Positions 54,029 through 64,000 of a stretch of DNA of 64,000 nucleotides are shown in pieces. The translations under genes and the position numbers were made by a program. Origin of the DNA: Xanthomonas sp. 3793 (GTDB lineage Bacteria > Pseudomonadota > Gammaproteobacteria > Xanthomonadales > Xanthomonadaceae); the NCBI RefSeq assembly GCF_024806835.1, contig NZ_JANTYU010000008.1, positions 62,001 to 126,000 on the forward strand, in the 5' to 3' direction. Each line of letters starts with the position of its first letter. The stretch's first letter is position 1. The notes beneath the pieces are model-generated. The model had not been told where the DNA came from. It saw only the letters and a list, made by a program, of their open reading frames with translations, and did no database searches.

Positions 54029-55240
54029 TCACCCCTGCGTCAGCGTGGCCGCGGTGCGCGTGCCGATCGGCGATTCGCGCATCGGCATCCCGAACAGCGG
54101 GCGCAGCCAGCGCACGCGTCGGATCAGGTATTCGTGCAACAGCAGGCAACCGGCGACGGTGGCGGCCAACACCAGCACCGGTTCCAGCCACGGCCCCAGC
54201 TGCAACGGCGCCAACCAGTACAGCGCCAGGATGATCAGGCTCTGATGCAGGATGTACCAGGGGAAGACGGCCTGGGTGCAGTACGGCAGCCACGCGAACG
54301 GGCGGTTCAGGCCCTGCCTCGCCCAGCCGAACAGGGTCAGTAGTGCCAGCCAGGTATAGGCTGCGCGCGCCAGCCGCTCGACCACGTCCCAGCGAATTGT
54401 CCCCGACATCTCCGACAACTGCGCAGGATCGAGCGATCGGCCCAACTGGCGGATGCTCAGCTCGGTGGCGATCGCCAGCAGCGCGGCGATCAGGGTTGGC
54501 CAACGCAGCTGCACGGCCCATGTCCAGAAGCGTGCGTTGTTGGCCAGTGCATATCCCAGCACGACTAACGGAAACGACTCGGCGTGCACGAACCAGTCGC
54601 CGACCAGGGCGTGGGTCGGTGGGTGGCGCGGCAGTACCCACAGCACGCAAACGGCCTCCCACAGAATGGGTGCCAGCAGCAGGGCAGGCAGCGCGATGGC
54701 CGCCGGCAACGCCGGCAGACTCGCCGGCAGCTTGCGGCCCAGCGCGAGCATGGCCATCAGTAACCCGGTGTAAGGCAGCAGATAGGCCAGGTACCACAGA
54801 TGGTTCCAGGTGATGCCGTGTTCCCAGCCATCGAAACTGCCGGCCGGCCACGGCCGGACCTGCCAATAGCGCAGCAGGAAGTTGCCGAAGCCGGGCACGA
54901 CCTTGCCATTGCTGACGCCCTGGCAGTACGCCTGCACCGCCACCACCACGAACATGCCGAACAGCAGCGGGGGCAGCAGCCGGCCACAACGCCGCCAGGC
55001 GAACTGCCACGGGGCACGTTCCGCACGCGCCAGGCCGATCGCGATGCCGGAGATCATGAACAGCAATGGCATCCGCCAGCGGTTGAGCGCGATCATCGGC
55101 GGCTGCAGCCACTCGGCGGTGTAGGCACTCTTTAAATGGAAGTCCCAGCCGGCCACGTAGGCCATGCCCACGTGATAGAGGATCAGCAGGGCGAAGGCGA
55201 AGACGCGCAAGGCATCGATATCGTGGCGGCGTTCGGTCAT
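54029..55240 (-). CDS. acyltransferase 3 family membrane protein
   Basis: A 403-residue integral membrane protein with about ten hydrophobic helices. The acyltransferase-3 opening is RRHDIDALRVFAFALLILYH, with the conserved arginine and catalytic histidine spacing, followed by MPLLFMISGIAIGLARAERA. Family members acylate extracellular sugars and polysaccharides, including O-antigen and glucans; the acceptor here is unknown. A run of nine C residues lies directly before the ATG at 55240 on the coding strand, and no ribosome binding site can be seen. Confidence 0.85.
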   Translation of the reverse strand: MTERRHDIDALRVFAFALLILYHVGMAYVAGWDFHLKSAYTAEWLQPPMIALNRWRMPLLFMISGIAIGLARAERAPWQFAWRRCGRLLPPLLFGMFVVVAVQAYCQGVSNGKVVPGFGNFLLRYWQVRPWPAGSFDGWEHGITWNHLWYLAYLLPYTGLLMAMLALGRKLPASLPALPAAIALPALLLAPILWEAVCVLWVLPRHPPTHALVGDWFVHAESFPLVVLGYALANNARFWTWAVQLRWPTLIAALLAIATELSIRQLGRSLDPAQLSEMSGTIRWDVVERLARAAYTWLALLTLFGWARQGLNRPFAWLPYCTQAVFPWYILHQSLIILALYWLAPLQLGPWLEPVLVLAATVAGCLLLHEYLIRRVRWLRPLFGMPMRESPIGTRTAATLTQG

Positions 55241-55249
55241 GGGGGGGGG
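55241..55249. repeat. nine-base homopolymer next to the acyltransferase start
   Basis: Nine G on the plus strand, hence nine C on the coding strand, immediately before the ATG of the minus-strand acyltransferase gene. Such tracts are prone to slippage. Confidence 0.9.
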
Positions 55250-55397
55250 CGGTCGAGGAAGTGCACCCATCCTGCCCGCTGACCCCGATGGATAAAGGGG
55301 GCAGGGGTGGAGATGCCCCGGCGCGGTGACCAATTGCATCCTACCAGTGACGAATGGGGCGGCGAGATGACGTTGTCGCGCCATTGCGCAGGACTCT

Positions 55398-56348
55398 ATG
55401 ATCGGCAGCTGCCAACTGCGGACGCCTGCAATGGAAACCATCGGGCCGCGCCCGCCGACACCTCAGGACGGTGCGGGTCACTTCGCCACGCGCTGGGCTG
55501 TGATGATCTGGTCGCTGGTGTTTTACCTGAGCGCATTGGGCAACACGCTGACCGCATGGTTGGCGGGGCGGCGCGATGGCGAGGCGATCGTGCTGTGGCA
55601 GTTGCTGAGCTGGGAGCTGAGCAGCGCCACGACGTCGCTGTTGTTGCTGCCGGCGATGTTCTGGCTCTGCGCACGCTGGCCGCTGCATGCCGACGTCTGG
55701 CGTCGACGTGTGCCGCTGTACCTGGCTGCTGCGCTGGGCTGGTGGCTGGCGCACGTCGCCGGCATGGTGCTGTTGCGCAAACTGGTCTACGCGCTGGCTG
55801 GCAGCCACTACGACTTCGGTGGTTGGCCGCTACAGTGGTTCTATGAGTTGTCCAAGGATCTGCGCACCTTTGCGATGCTGGTGGCGTTGCAGCACACGCT
55901 GGCGTGGTACGCGCGGCGCCGCCAGGGCGAGGCGCATCTGCTTGCGGCACCGGACGAGGGCCCGCCAGAGGAGCCGTTGGACCGACCGGAACGCTTTCTG
56001 GTGCGCAAGCTCGGCCGCGACTTTTTGGTCGCCACGGCCGATATCGAATGGATCCAGGCCTCCGGCAACTATGTCAACTTGCGCGTACGCGGCCACGATT
56101 ACCCGCTGCGCAGCACGATGGCGGCGATCGAAGCCCGGCTGGACCCGGCGGTGTTCGTGCGGATCCATCGTAGCTACCTTGTGAATTTGAGCCAGGTACA
56201 GGCGATAGAACCGGTCGATTCCGGCGATGCCCGCGTGCATCTGCACGACGCCACTGTGCTGCCGTGCAGTCGCAGCCATCTGGCAGATCTGCGCGCGCGG
56301 GCAGGGCGAGGTACCGCTGCGCCGCAGGGAGAGACGTTGACGGTCTGA
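55398..56348 (+). CDS. rpfD: RpfD-type LytTR regulator with membrane domain
   Basis: A 316-residue protein with four membrane helices in its first 170 residues and a C-terminal LytTR DNA-binding domain from about 195, starting FLVRKLGRDFLVATADIEW and including the conserved VFVRIHRSYLVNLSQV. It lacks a response receiver domain. The combination and its place upstream of prfB match RpfD of the Xanthomonas rpf cluster. ATG 55398 follows AGGA; ATG 55431 is an alternative start. Confidence 0.82.
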   Translation: MIGSCQLRTPAMETIGPRPPTPQDGAGHFATRWAVMIWSLVFYLSALGNTLTAWLAGRRDGEAIVLWQLLSWELSSATTSLLLLPAMFWLCARWPLHADVWRRRVPLYLAAALGWWLAHVAGMVLLRKLVYALAGSHYDFGGWPLQWFYELSKDLRTFAMLVALQHTLAWYARRRQGEAHLLAAPDEGPPEEPLDRPERFLVRKLGRDFLVATADIEWIQASGNYVNLRVRGHDYPLRSTMAAIEARLDPAVFVRIHRSYLVNLSQVQAIEPVDSGDARVHLHDATVLPCSRSHLADLRARAGRGTAAPQGETLTV

Positions 56349-56589
56349 GGCCGCTGCGACGCTGTTGGCGGGCGAACTGGCCGACGTCACTGCATCCCCG
56401 CCATCGCACCGTTGGCACGGTTGCCGCGAGTCGCGCGCGCGATGTGTCGAGACGGGAATCCTTGCGGTCGAGCGCGGCAGGGACGCGTCGTCTGGACAAT
56501 CGTCATTCAGCGCACAGTGCCGAGGCGGGCGCGTTCCGCCACCGTCGCCCGCTTGCTAAACTAGCCAGCTTGTTTGCCGGAAATCCGTC

Positions 56590-57715
56590 ATGATCGAAAC
56601 CAATCCGATCCGCCAGCGCATCACCGATCTCAACGATCGCGTGCTCTCGCTCAGGGGGTATCTTTGACTACGACGCCAAGAAAGAGCGTCTAGAGGAAGT
56701 CAGCCGGGAGCTGGAAAGCCCGGACGTGTGGAACGATGCCGAGCGTGCCCAGGCCCTGGGTCGCGAGCGCTCCATGCTGGAAAAGACCGTCATCGGCATC
56801 GCCGATGTACTGGCCGGCCTCACCGATGCCGGCGATCTGCTGGAGCTGGCCGACAGCGAGCAGGACGAGGACACTGCCGTTGCGGTGATCGCCGATCTGG
56901 ACAAGTACCAGGCCCATGTCGAAAAGCTGGAATTCCAGCGCATGTTCTCCGGCCAGATGGACGGCGCCAACGCATTCGTCGACATCCAGGCCGGCGCCGG
57001 TGGTACCGAGGCGCAGGACTGGGCCGAAATCCTGCTGCGCATGTATCTGCGCTGGGCCGAGTCGCGCGGCTGGAAGACCGAGCTGATGGAAGTGTCCGGC
57101 GGCGAAGTCGCTGGCATCAAGTCGGCCACCGTGCGCATCGAAGGCGAATATGCCTATGGCTGGCTGAAGACCGAGATCGGCGTGCACCGGCTGGTGCGCA
57201 AGTCGCCGTTCGATTCGGACAACCGCCGGCATACCAGTTTCACTTCGGTGTTCGTGTCGCCGGAAGTGGACGACAACATCGAGATCGACATCAACCCGGC
57301 CGATCTGCGTACCGACGTGTATCGCTCCTCGGGCGCCGGTGGTCAGCACGTCAACAAGACCGAATCGGCGGTGCGTATCACGCATATCCCGACCAATACC
57401 GTGGTCGCCTGCCAGACCGGCCGCAGCCAGCACCAGAACCGCGACAACGCGATGAAGATGCTGGCAGCCAAGCTGTACGAACTGGAAGTGCAGAAGCGCA
57501 ATGTCGAGCGCGACGCGCTGGAAGCCACCAAGTCCGACATCGGCTGGGGCAGCCAGATCCGCAACTACGTCCTCGACCAGAGCCGCATCAAGGATCTGCG
57601 CACCGGCATCGAACGCAGCGACACGCAGAAAGTGCTGGACGGCGATCTGGACGAATTCGTCGAGGCCAGCCTCAAGGCCGGTCTGGCGGCAGGCTCCAAA
57701 CGCCTGGACGCCTGA
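56590..57715 (+). CDS. prfB: peptide chain release factor 2 (programmed +1 frameshift)
   Basis: Release factor 2, ending translation at UGA and UAA. The reading frame begins at ATG 56590 and stops at TGA 56665-56667 after 25 codons; a +1 slip at CTT-TGA continues the frame at 56666 and gives 374 residues. The main part shows RKSPFDSDNRRHTSF, which holds the SPF tripeptide reading UGA, and SSGAGGQHVNKTESAVRI with the catalytic GGQ. Annotating only the second frame would lose the N-terminus. It is followed on the same strand by lysS. Confidence 0.95.
56653..56668 (+). promoter_or_regulatory. prfB programmed frameshift site
   Basis: AGGGGGTATCTTTGAC: an internal Shine-Dalgarno-like AGGGGG three bases before CTT, then the in-frame UGA followed by C. 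This matches the classical prfB site, where low RF2 favours the +1 shift, giving autoregulation. Confidence 0.95.
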
Positions 57716-57909
57716 CCCCCGCGCGAGGTCGCAGCGGATGCGACGGCCTCGCGCGATGTTACGCAGGCACCGCAGCGCTAACCTGCGCTGCGGCAGCAAA
57801 GATCTCAGGCGACCTGCGCGCGACACCGTCAATGTAAGAGAGCCCGGCGCTGCCGGTGTCTCACTCCCCACCGGGCACGCGCCCGACCTCTAGCAGACCG
57901 ATTCCCGCC

Positions 57910-59427
<1,518 letters not shown>

Positions 59428-59566
59428 CTTTTTTGTGCGAACCGCGTGCTCACGGCACAGATACTGCATATGCTAGGGCGGAGCTTCGGGCAGCGTCATG
59501 TCCGGGGAAGTCGACACAGCGGTCGACGTCACGCTTTTCCGTTCTCGTGATAGAGGAGCAACGGCT

Positions 59567-60703
59567 ATGCAGGATGTTTTAGGGAGTCCGGACGGCATGG
59601 TGTCGGCGGATACATGGGGAAGCTGGGCGGAAAAGGCGGATCTGGGATTGAACATCGTCATTGTCGATGACCAGATGTCTGCGCGAACGATGCTGCGCCA
59701 TGTCATCGAAGACATCGCGCCGGAGCTGAAGGTCTACGACTTCGGCGACCCGCTCGACGCGTTGGCATGGTGCGAAGCTGGGCGCGTGGATCTGTTGCTG
59801 CTCGACTACCGCATGCCCGGGATGGATGGCCTGGAGTTCGCACGGCGCCTGCGCCGGCTGCCCAGCCATCGCGATATTCCGATCATCCTGATCACCATCG
59901 TCGGCGACGAGCCGATCCGCCAGGCGGCGCTGGAAGCCGGGGTGATCGACTTCCTGGTCAAGCCGATCCGCCCGCGCGAGTTGCGGGCGCGCTGCTCCAA
60001 TCTATTGCAGCTGCGTCAGCAGAGCGAGAGCGTCAAGCAACGTGCGCTGTCGCTGGAACAGCGCCTGCTGGCCAGCATGAACGAGGTCGAAGAGCGCGAA
60101 CGCGAGACGCTGTCGCGGCTGGCGCGTGCGATCGAATACCGCGATTCGGGCACCAGTGCGTTCCTGGAGCGCATGTCGCATGTGGCCGGCCTGATCGCCG
60201 AGCAGCTGGGCCTGTCGGAAGAAGAAGTGCGCATCATCGAGATGGCCGCACCGCTGCACGACATGGGCAAGATCGCCATTCCCGATTCGGTGCTGCTCAA
60301 GCCGGGCAAGCTCACCGATGACGAGATGAGCATCATGAAGCGGCACCCGCGCATCGGCTACGAGCTGCTCAGCGGCAGCCAGAACCGCTTCATCCAGGTC
60401 GGTGCCTTGATCGCGCTGCGTCACCACGAGCGCTACGACGGCACCGGGTATCCGGACGGCCTGGTCGGCGAGGCGATTCCGCTGGAAGCGCGCATCGTGG
60501 CGGTCGCCGACGTCTTCGACGCCCTGCTGTCGCCGCGTCCGTACAAGGAAGCGTGGACGATGGATGCCGCGCTGGCCTATCTCTACGCGCAACGCGGCCG
60601 CCTGTTCGACCCGCGCTGCGTGGATGCGCTGCTGCGCGGCCGTGCGCAGCTGGACCAGATCTGCGGTGAATTCTCCACCGCATCGGCGCGACCCGGGGTG
60701 TGA
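59567..60703 (+). CDS. rpfG: cyclic-di-GMP phosphodiesterase response regulator RpfG
   Basis: A 378-residue protein with an N-terminal receiver domain (phosphoacceptor D80 in LLLLDYRMPGMDG, preceded by VIVDDQ) and a C-terminal HD-GYP domain with AAPLHDMGKIAIPD, and HHERYDGTGYPDGL containing the GYP signature. RpfG degrades cyclic-di-GMP when RpfC phosphorylates it in response to DSF, turning on virulence functions. ATG 59567 is strongly supported by GAGGAG at 59551-59556; a longer frame starts at 59498 but lacks conserved sequence. It ends four bases before rpfC. Its composition is typical of the surrounding genome. Confidence 0.97.
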   Translation: MQDVLGSPDGMVSADTWGSWAEKADLGLNIVIVDDQMSARTMLRHVIEDIAPELKVYDFGDPLDALAWCEAGRVDLLLLDYRMPGMDGLEFARRLRRLPSHRDIPIILITIVGDEPIRQAALEAGVIDFLVKPIRPRELRARCSNLLQLRQQSESVKQRALSLEQRLLASMNEVEERERETLSRLARAIEYRDSGTSAFLERMSHVAGLIAEQLGLSEEEVRIIEMAAPLHDMGKIAIPDSVLLKPGKLTDDEMSIMKRHPRIGYELLSGSQNRFIQVGALIALRHHERYDGTGYPDGLVGEAIPLEARIVAVADVFDALLSPRPYKEAWTMDAALAYLYAQRGRLFDPRCVDALLRGRAQLDQICGEFSTASARPGV

Positions 60704-60707
60704 GGCG

Positions 60708-62888
60708 ATGAATCCGTTCGGAAGGATCCGGCAGCGGTTGATGCATCGACCTGACAGCGAACATGGTCAGGCGATCGTTCGCATCGTTTTGATCAGCCTG
60801 ATCCTGTCGTATGTCCTGCTGCCGAGTGTCCGGCATAGCCTGCCGCTAGGCCAGTACACGGGCGTCTTGGCCATTGTGCTGACGGGCCTGGGTCTTGGTC
60901 TTGCGTTGTTCGGGTGGCTGCTGTGGCGACCCGATCGCTCAGATGCGCGGCGCATTCTGGGCATGCTGGCCGATTACGGATTGATGGCGGCCGGTATGGT
61001 CCAAATGGGCGAGCCGCTGGCCTGGGTCTATGTCGTGGTGATGTGGGTCACCGTTGGCAACGGCCTGCGCTATGGCAACCGCTATTTGTATCTTGCGGTG
61101 GGAATGGCGGTGGTGAGCTTTTCCACGACGCTGTCAATGACCGACTATTGGCAACGCAACCATCGGCTTGGTGTCGGGCTTGCCGTTGGTCTGGCCGCCG
61201 TTCCGCTGTATTTCTCCAGTCTTCTGCGACAGTTGACCCGGGCAACCGCCGAGGCGCGCCGTGCCAGCGAGGCCAAGAGCCGCTTTCTGGCCAACATGAG
61301 TCACGAGTTTCGGACACCGCTCAATGGTCTGTCCGGAATGACCGAGGTATTGGCAACGACGCGTCTGGACAATGAGCAGCGCGAATGCCTGAAAACCATT
61401 CAGGCATCGACACGCAGTCTGCTGGCGCTGGTAGAGGAGGTGCTGGACATCTCGGCCATCGAAGCCGGCAAATTGCGGATTAACGCCTCCGACTTTGCAT
61501 TGCATGACACCTTGCAGGCAATCGGTCTGATTCTGGAGCCGCAGGCCAAGGCCAAGGGTTTGCATTATCAGACAACTGTGGCTGCAGATGTGCCTTCACG
61601 CGTGCACGGGGATGCGGGGCATCTGCAGCAAATCCTGCTCAACCTGGTCGGCAACGCGGTCAAGTTTACCGACCACGGCAGTGTCCAGTTGAAGGTGGCG
61701 ACCACCGAGGCCAGCGGCCGCGGTGGTGTGCTGCTCCGTTTTGAAGTGCTTGATACCGGGATTGGTGTACCGGTCGATATGCGTCCGCGCTTGTTCGAGG
61801 CGTTCGAACAGGCAGACACCGGACTGGCGCGCCGGTTTGAAGGTAGCGGCCTCGGAACGACGATCGCCAGGGGGCTGGTCCAGTCGATGGGTGGTGCGAT
61901 CGGGTTCGAGGAAAATCCCGAAGGCGGCAGCTTGTTCTGGTTTGAACTGCCGTTTGGCCTGGCAGTCGCCAAGCCTGCAGCAACTTCATCGCCTGTGCTG
62001 CATGAGGCGGAGTCCACCACGATACCTGGCAACGTGATTGCGTTTGCCGATCCGTTTCTACGTCACCGTGCCCGTGTGCGTAGCATGCACATTCTGGTGG
62101 CAGACGATCATCTGGCAAATCGCCTTGTTCTGCAGCGGTTGCTGCAAAAAGCGGGGCATCGCGTTACCTGCGTCGATGGTGGCGAAGCCGTACTGGATGC
62201 GTTGGCCGAAGCAGACTACGACGCGGCCATCGTCGACCTGCATATGCCCGGTGTCAGCGGTCTGGACATGTTGAAGCAACTCAGGGTCATGCAGGCGGGT
62301 GGTACGCCAGGGACGCCGGTCGTGGTGTTGAGCGCTGATGTCACCCCTGAGTCGATTCGCAGCTGCGAGCAAGCGGGCGCTTATGCATTTCTGGCCAAGC
62401 CGGTGGCGGCGATCAAGTTGCTGGATACGCTGGCCGAAATCGCCGTCAACCAGAAACTGCGTCAGTCCGATCCGACCATCGCTATCCGCAGCCCGGCGCC
62501 CAGTGGCGCAGTCCTCGACCCTGCCGTCCTCGACGAGCTGGCCGAATTGGGGATGGGAAATGAGTTCGAACGCGAGTTCATTCAACAATGTCTCAGCGAT
62601 GCCGCGGCATGCGTTGTCCAGCTCGGCAAGGCAGCGGCGGACGAGGACTGGGCACGTCTGCGCGAGCATGCTCACGCGGTAAAAGGTGTTTCCAGCAATC
62701 TCGGGTTGGTGACGCTGGCCGAACAGGGGGGTGAGTTGATGCGCCTGCCAGAAGCGCAGCTGCGCGCAGAATGGAGTCAGAGACTGGAGCAGCTGAAGAC
62801 GGGGTTGACGCTCGGGCGCGAGGCGCTTGCTCAACGCGCACGGAACAAGTCCGACGGCGGAGTCAGCGGGAATGGCGACCGCGGCTAA
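60708..62888 (+). CDS. rpfC: hybrid sensor histidine kinase RpfC
   Basis: A 726-residue hybrid kinase. Five or so membrane helices (about 20-175) are followed by a HisKA domain with the phospho-histidine H199 in LANMSHEFRTPLNG, an HATPase domain (LVGNAVKFTD, DTGIGV, GSGLGTTIARG), a receiver with D510 in AAIVDLHMPG, and a C-terminal Hpt domain with H656 in EHAHAVKGVSSNLG. The sensor half seems unlike RpfC of X. campestris as I remember it, while the kinase core is close. The gene is visibly lower in GC than rpfG. In X. campestris rpfH sits between rpfG and rpfC; here it is absent. Confidence 0.93.
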   Translation: MNPFGRIRQRLMHRPDSEHGQAIVRIVLISLILSYVLLPSVRHSLPLGQYTGVLAIVLTGLGLGLALFGWLLWRPDRSDARRILGMLADYGLMAAGMVQMGEPLAWVYVVVMWVTVGNGLRYGNRYLYLAVGMAVVSFSTTLSMTDYWQRNHRLGVGLAVGLAAVPLYFSSLLRQLTRATAEARRASEAKSRFLANMSHEFRTPLNGLSGMTEVLATTRLDNEQRECLKTIQASTRSLLALVEEVLDISAIEAGKLRINASDFALHDTLQAIGLILEPQAKAKGLHYQTTVAADVPSRVHGDAGHLQQILLNLVGNAVKFTDHGSVQLKVATTEASGRGGVLLRFEVLDTGIGVPVDMRPRLFEAFEQADTGLARRFEGSGLGTTIARGLVQSMGGAIGFEENPEGGSLFWFELPFGLAVAKPAATSSPVLHEAESTTIPGNVIAFADPFLRHRARVRSMHILVADDHLANRLVLQRLLQKAGHRVTCVDGGEAVLDALAEADYDAAIVDLHMPGVSGLDMLKQLRVMQAGGTPGTPVVVLSADVTPESIRSCEQAGAYAFLAKPVAAIKLLDTLAEIAVNQKLRQSDPTIAIRSPAPSGAVLDPAVLDELAELGMGNEFEREFIQQCLSDAAACVVQLGKAAADEDWARLREHAHAVKGVSSNLGLVTLAEQGGELMRLPEAQLRAEWSQRLEQLKTGLTLGREALAQRARNKSDGGVSGNGDRG

Positions 62889-62893
62889 GTGAA

Positions 62894-62912
62894 GCCCGGC
62901 GATAGGCCGGGC
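62894..62912. terminator. bidirectional terminator between rpfC and rpfF
   Basis: GCCCGGC (62894-62900) pairs with GCCGGGC (62906-62912) around GATAG, five bases after the rpfC stop and 29 bases before the end of the convergent rpfF. The T tract is weak on both sides. Confidence 0.6.
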
Positions 62913-62941
62913 CTGATTCCCCCAGTACTGGATCCACCAAA

Positions 62942-63811
62942 TCAGGCGGCACTTGCGCCAGCGCGGCGAGTCTGTGCTTTGACCAAACGGTCCATCGTGC
63001 GCAGTGATTTCTCGCTCAGTGCCAGGGCAGTGTCGACCCAGACCTCGGTAATGCGCAGCAATTCGTCGTAAGGCACCGCCTGCGCGAGGTTGCGTGCGGC
63101 GTTCATCGCCAGATAGGAGTGGGAGATGCGCTTTTGCTGGCGAATCAGCGTTTCGGTGGCAACGACCCCTTGGCCCTTCGGTACGAGTACATCTACGATA
63201 CCCATCGCATGCATTTCTTCGCTGCTGTAGATGCGTCCATCGAGAATGATTTTTTCTGCCAGTTGGGGCGACACGCGACGGCACAGGAACGAATAGGCTC
63301 CCATGCCCGGAAACAACCCGAACAAGACCTCGGGCAGTCCCATGCCGATGCCTTCTTCGGCCACGATGGTATGGCAGGCCAGGGCCATCTCCAACCCACC
63401 TCCCAATGCATCGCCTTGCAGCAGCGCAATGCTGCGCACGTCCCCACCAAAGCCAGTATGCAGATGATGGACGCCTTCCACACAGCGGATGGCATAGCGC
63501 ATCAATTGCTCGCGATCTTGTTCGCGGATCAGGCGTGCAAACAGGTCCAGGTCGCCCCCAAGATTGAAGGCGGTGGAGTCGGATGCAAGTACGAAGTGGC
63601 GTAGTTCACCACTGCGACGCTCATGCGGGGCGCGAGTGATGGAACCCATGACATCCCAGATGTCGTCCAGCAACTCGGGACTGCAGCAGGGGCGGATGCC
63701 GAAGCGCGCATTGGCATGCATGAACAACCAGTGGGTGCCGTCAGCGGCCGACGCATCGACCCGAATGGTGGAGTGGGGGCGGCCGATCGAAATCTTTTCA
63801 ACGGTATTCAT
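62942..63811 (-). CDS. rpfF: DSF synthase RpfF
   Basis: A 289-residue crotonase-fold enzyme that makes the cis-unsaturated fatty acid DSF from acyl-ACP by dehydration and thioester cleavage. Both catalytic glutamates of RpfF are at their expected positions: E141 in GGGLEMALACHTIV and E161 in GMGLPEVLFGLFPG. The oxyanion-hole segment FNLGGDLDLF is intact, as is the C-terminal EKSLRTMDRLVKAQ. The first 70 residues differ greatly from the X. campestris protein as I recall it. AGGATCACGCCC precedes ATG 63811. It is convergent with rpfC, which in related strains binds and restrains RpfF. Confidence 0.94.
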   Translation of the reverse strand: MNTVEKISIGRPHSTIRVDASAADGTHWLFMHANARFGIRPCCSPELLDDIWDVMGSITRAPHERRSGELRHFVLASDSTAFNLGGDLDLFARLIREQDREQLMRYAIRCVEGVHHLHTGFGGDVRSIALLQGDALGGGLEMALACHTIVAEEGIGMGLPEVLFGLFPGMGAYSFLCRRVSPQLAEKIILDGRIYSSEEMHAMGIVDVLVPKGQGVVATETLIRQQKRISHSYLAMNAARNLAQAVPYDELLRITEVWVDTALALSEKSLRTMDRLVKAQTRRAGASAA

Positions 63812-64000
63812 GGGCGTGATCCTGGAAAAGCCCGCGGTGGGAGAGTGAACGCCGGCGGGCGCGCGCGATCCACTCCGAATCGATGCTACACCGGCACTAT
63901 CTCCATGAACGCTGAGGGCTTCCTTTCTACCCGGTGAGCGCTGTGTGCTGAATCTTTCAGCGAATGTCTGCAAACAAATGCAGTTTATTGTGGATTAGCC
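63812..64000 (-). promoter_or_regulatory. upstream region of rpfF at the window edge
   Basis: The 189 bases upstream of rpfF contain no complete gene and become AT-rich near the edge (TGCAAACAAATGCAGTTTAT around 63968-63987). In related strains rpfB lies next on this strand; it would begin outside the window. The rpfF promoter is expected here or upstream of rpfB. Confidence 0.4.

Noticed and set aside
59498..59566. N-terminal extension of RpfG
   Set aside because: The added 23 residues are not conserved in the RpfG I recall, and a strong ribosome binding site precedes ATG 59567.

Overview
The window comes from a Xanthomonas chromosome. The evidence is a uniformly GC-rich, densely packed sequence; the recJ-rpfE-greA-carB block and the prfB-lysS-rpfG-rpfC-rpfF block typical of the genus' rpf (regulation of pathogenicity factors) region; and Xanthomonas-type dispersed intergenic repeats. 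No tRNA, rRNA, insertion sequence, prophage or CRISPR array was seen. The rpf locus lacks the rpfH and rpfI genes of X. campestris pv. campestris, and its rpfC and rpfF alleles look divergent, so the species cannot be named from this window.

Layout. 1-345: low-GC left edge with a possible gene fragment. 346-6877: a TspO-like membrane protein, then the threonine genes: a leader peptide with a threonine-codon run and an attenuator, thrA (aspartokinase-homoserine dehydrogenase), thrB, an opposite-strand EthD-like gene, and thrC. 6981-10217: an L,D-transpeptidase, an FNR-type regulator with four candidate cluster cysteines, and hisS. 10476-17973: the complete histidine operon, headed by a TrpR-family regulator whose start codon abuts a perfect 12-bp inverted repeat, followed by hisG-D-C-B-H-A-F-IE with overlapping genes. 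18134-24460: a calcineurin-like phosphoesterase, a 59-bp tandem repeat array, a C13 caspase-like lipoprotein, and mtnB-mtnD-mtnC of methionine salvage. 24461-31267: two tandem amino-acid permeases, a Nudix hydrolase, and serA divergent from a D-2-hydroxyglutarate dehydrogenase-like flavoenzyme. 31301-37431: a DUF2388/DUF4105 pair, EfpL (YeiP) with a coupled lipoprotein, and three acyl-CoA/leucine catabolism enzymes. 37500-42597: a feoAB ferrous iron operon with a probable Fur box, a small secreted protein, an aminotransferase and a MOSC protein. 43027-51948: dapB, carA-orf-carB-greA, rpfE and recJ. 52746-63811: a DUF1176 protein, an acyltransferase, rpfD, prfB (with its programmed +1 frameshift), lysS and the DSF quorum-sensing genes rpfG-rpfC with convergent rpfF.

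How they work together. Most of the window is amino-acid and pyrimidine metabolism with local control: attenuation for thr, a TrpR-like repressor for his, and Fur for feo. The right end is the diffusible signal factor (DSF) circuit. RpfF makes the fatty-acid signal, the hybrid kinase RpfC senses it, and RpfG, a cyclic-di-GMP phosphodiesterase, carries the output.

The most interesting observations are the compositional break between rpfG and rpfC-rpfF, the TrpR-like operator at the his operon, a membrane-protein gene translationally coupled between carA and carB, a nine-base C tract touching an acyltransferase start codon, and a nested palindromic element present twice. All product names rest on reading protein motifs by eye. 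No database search was possible.
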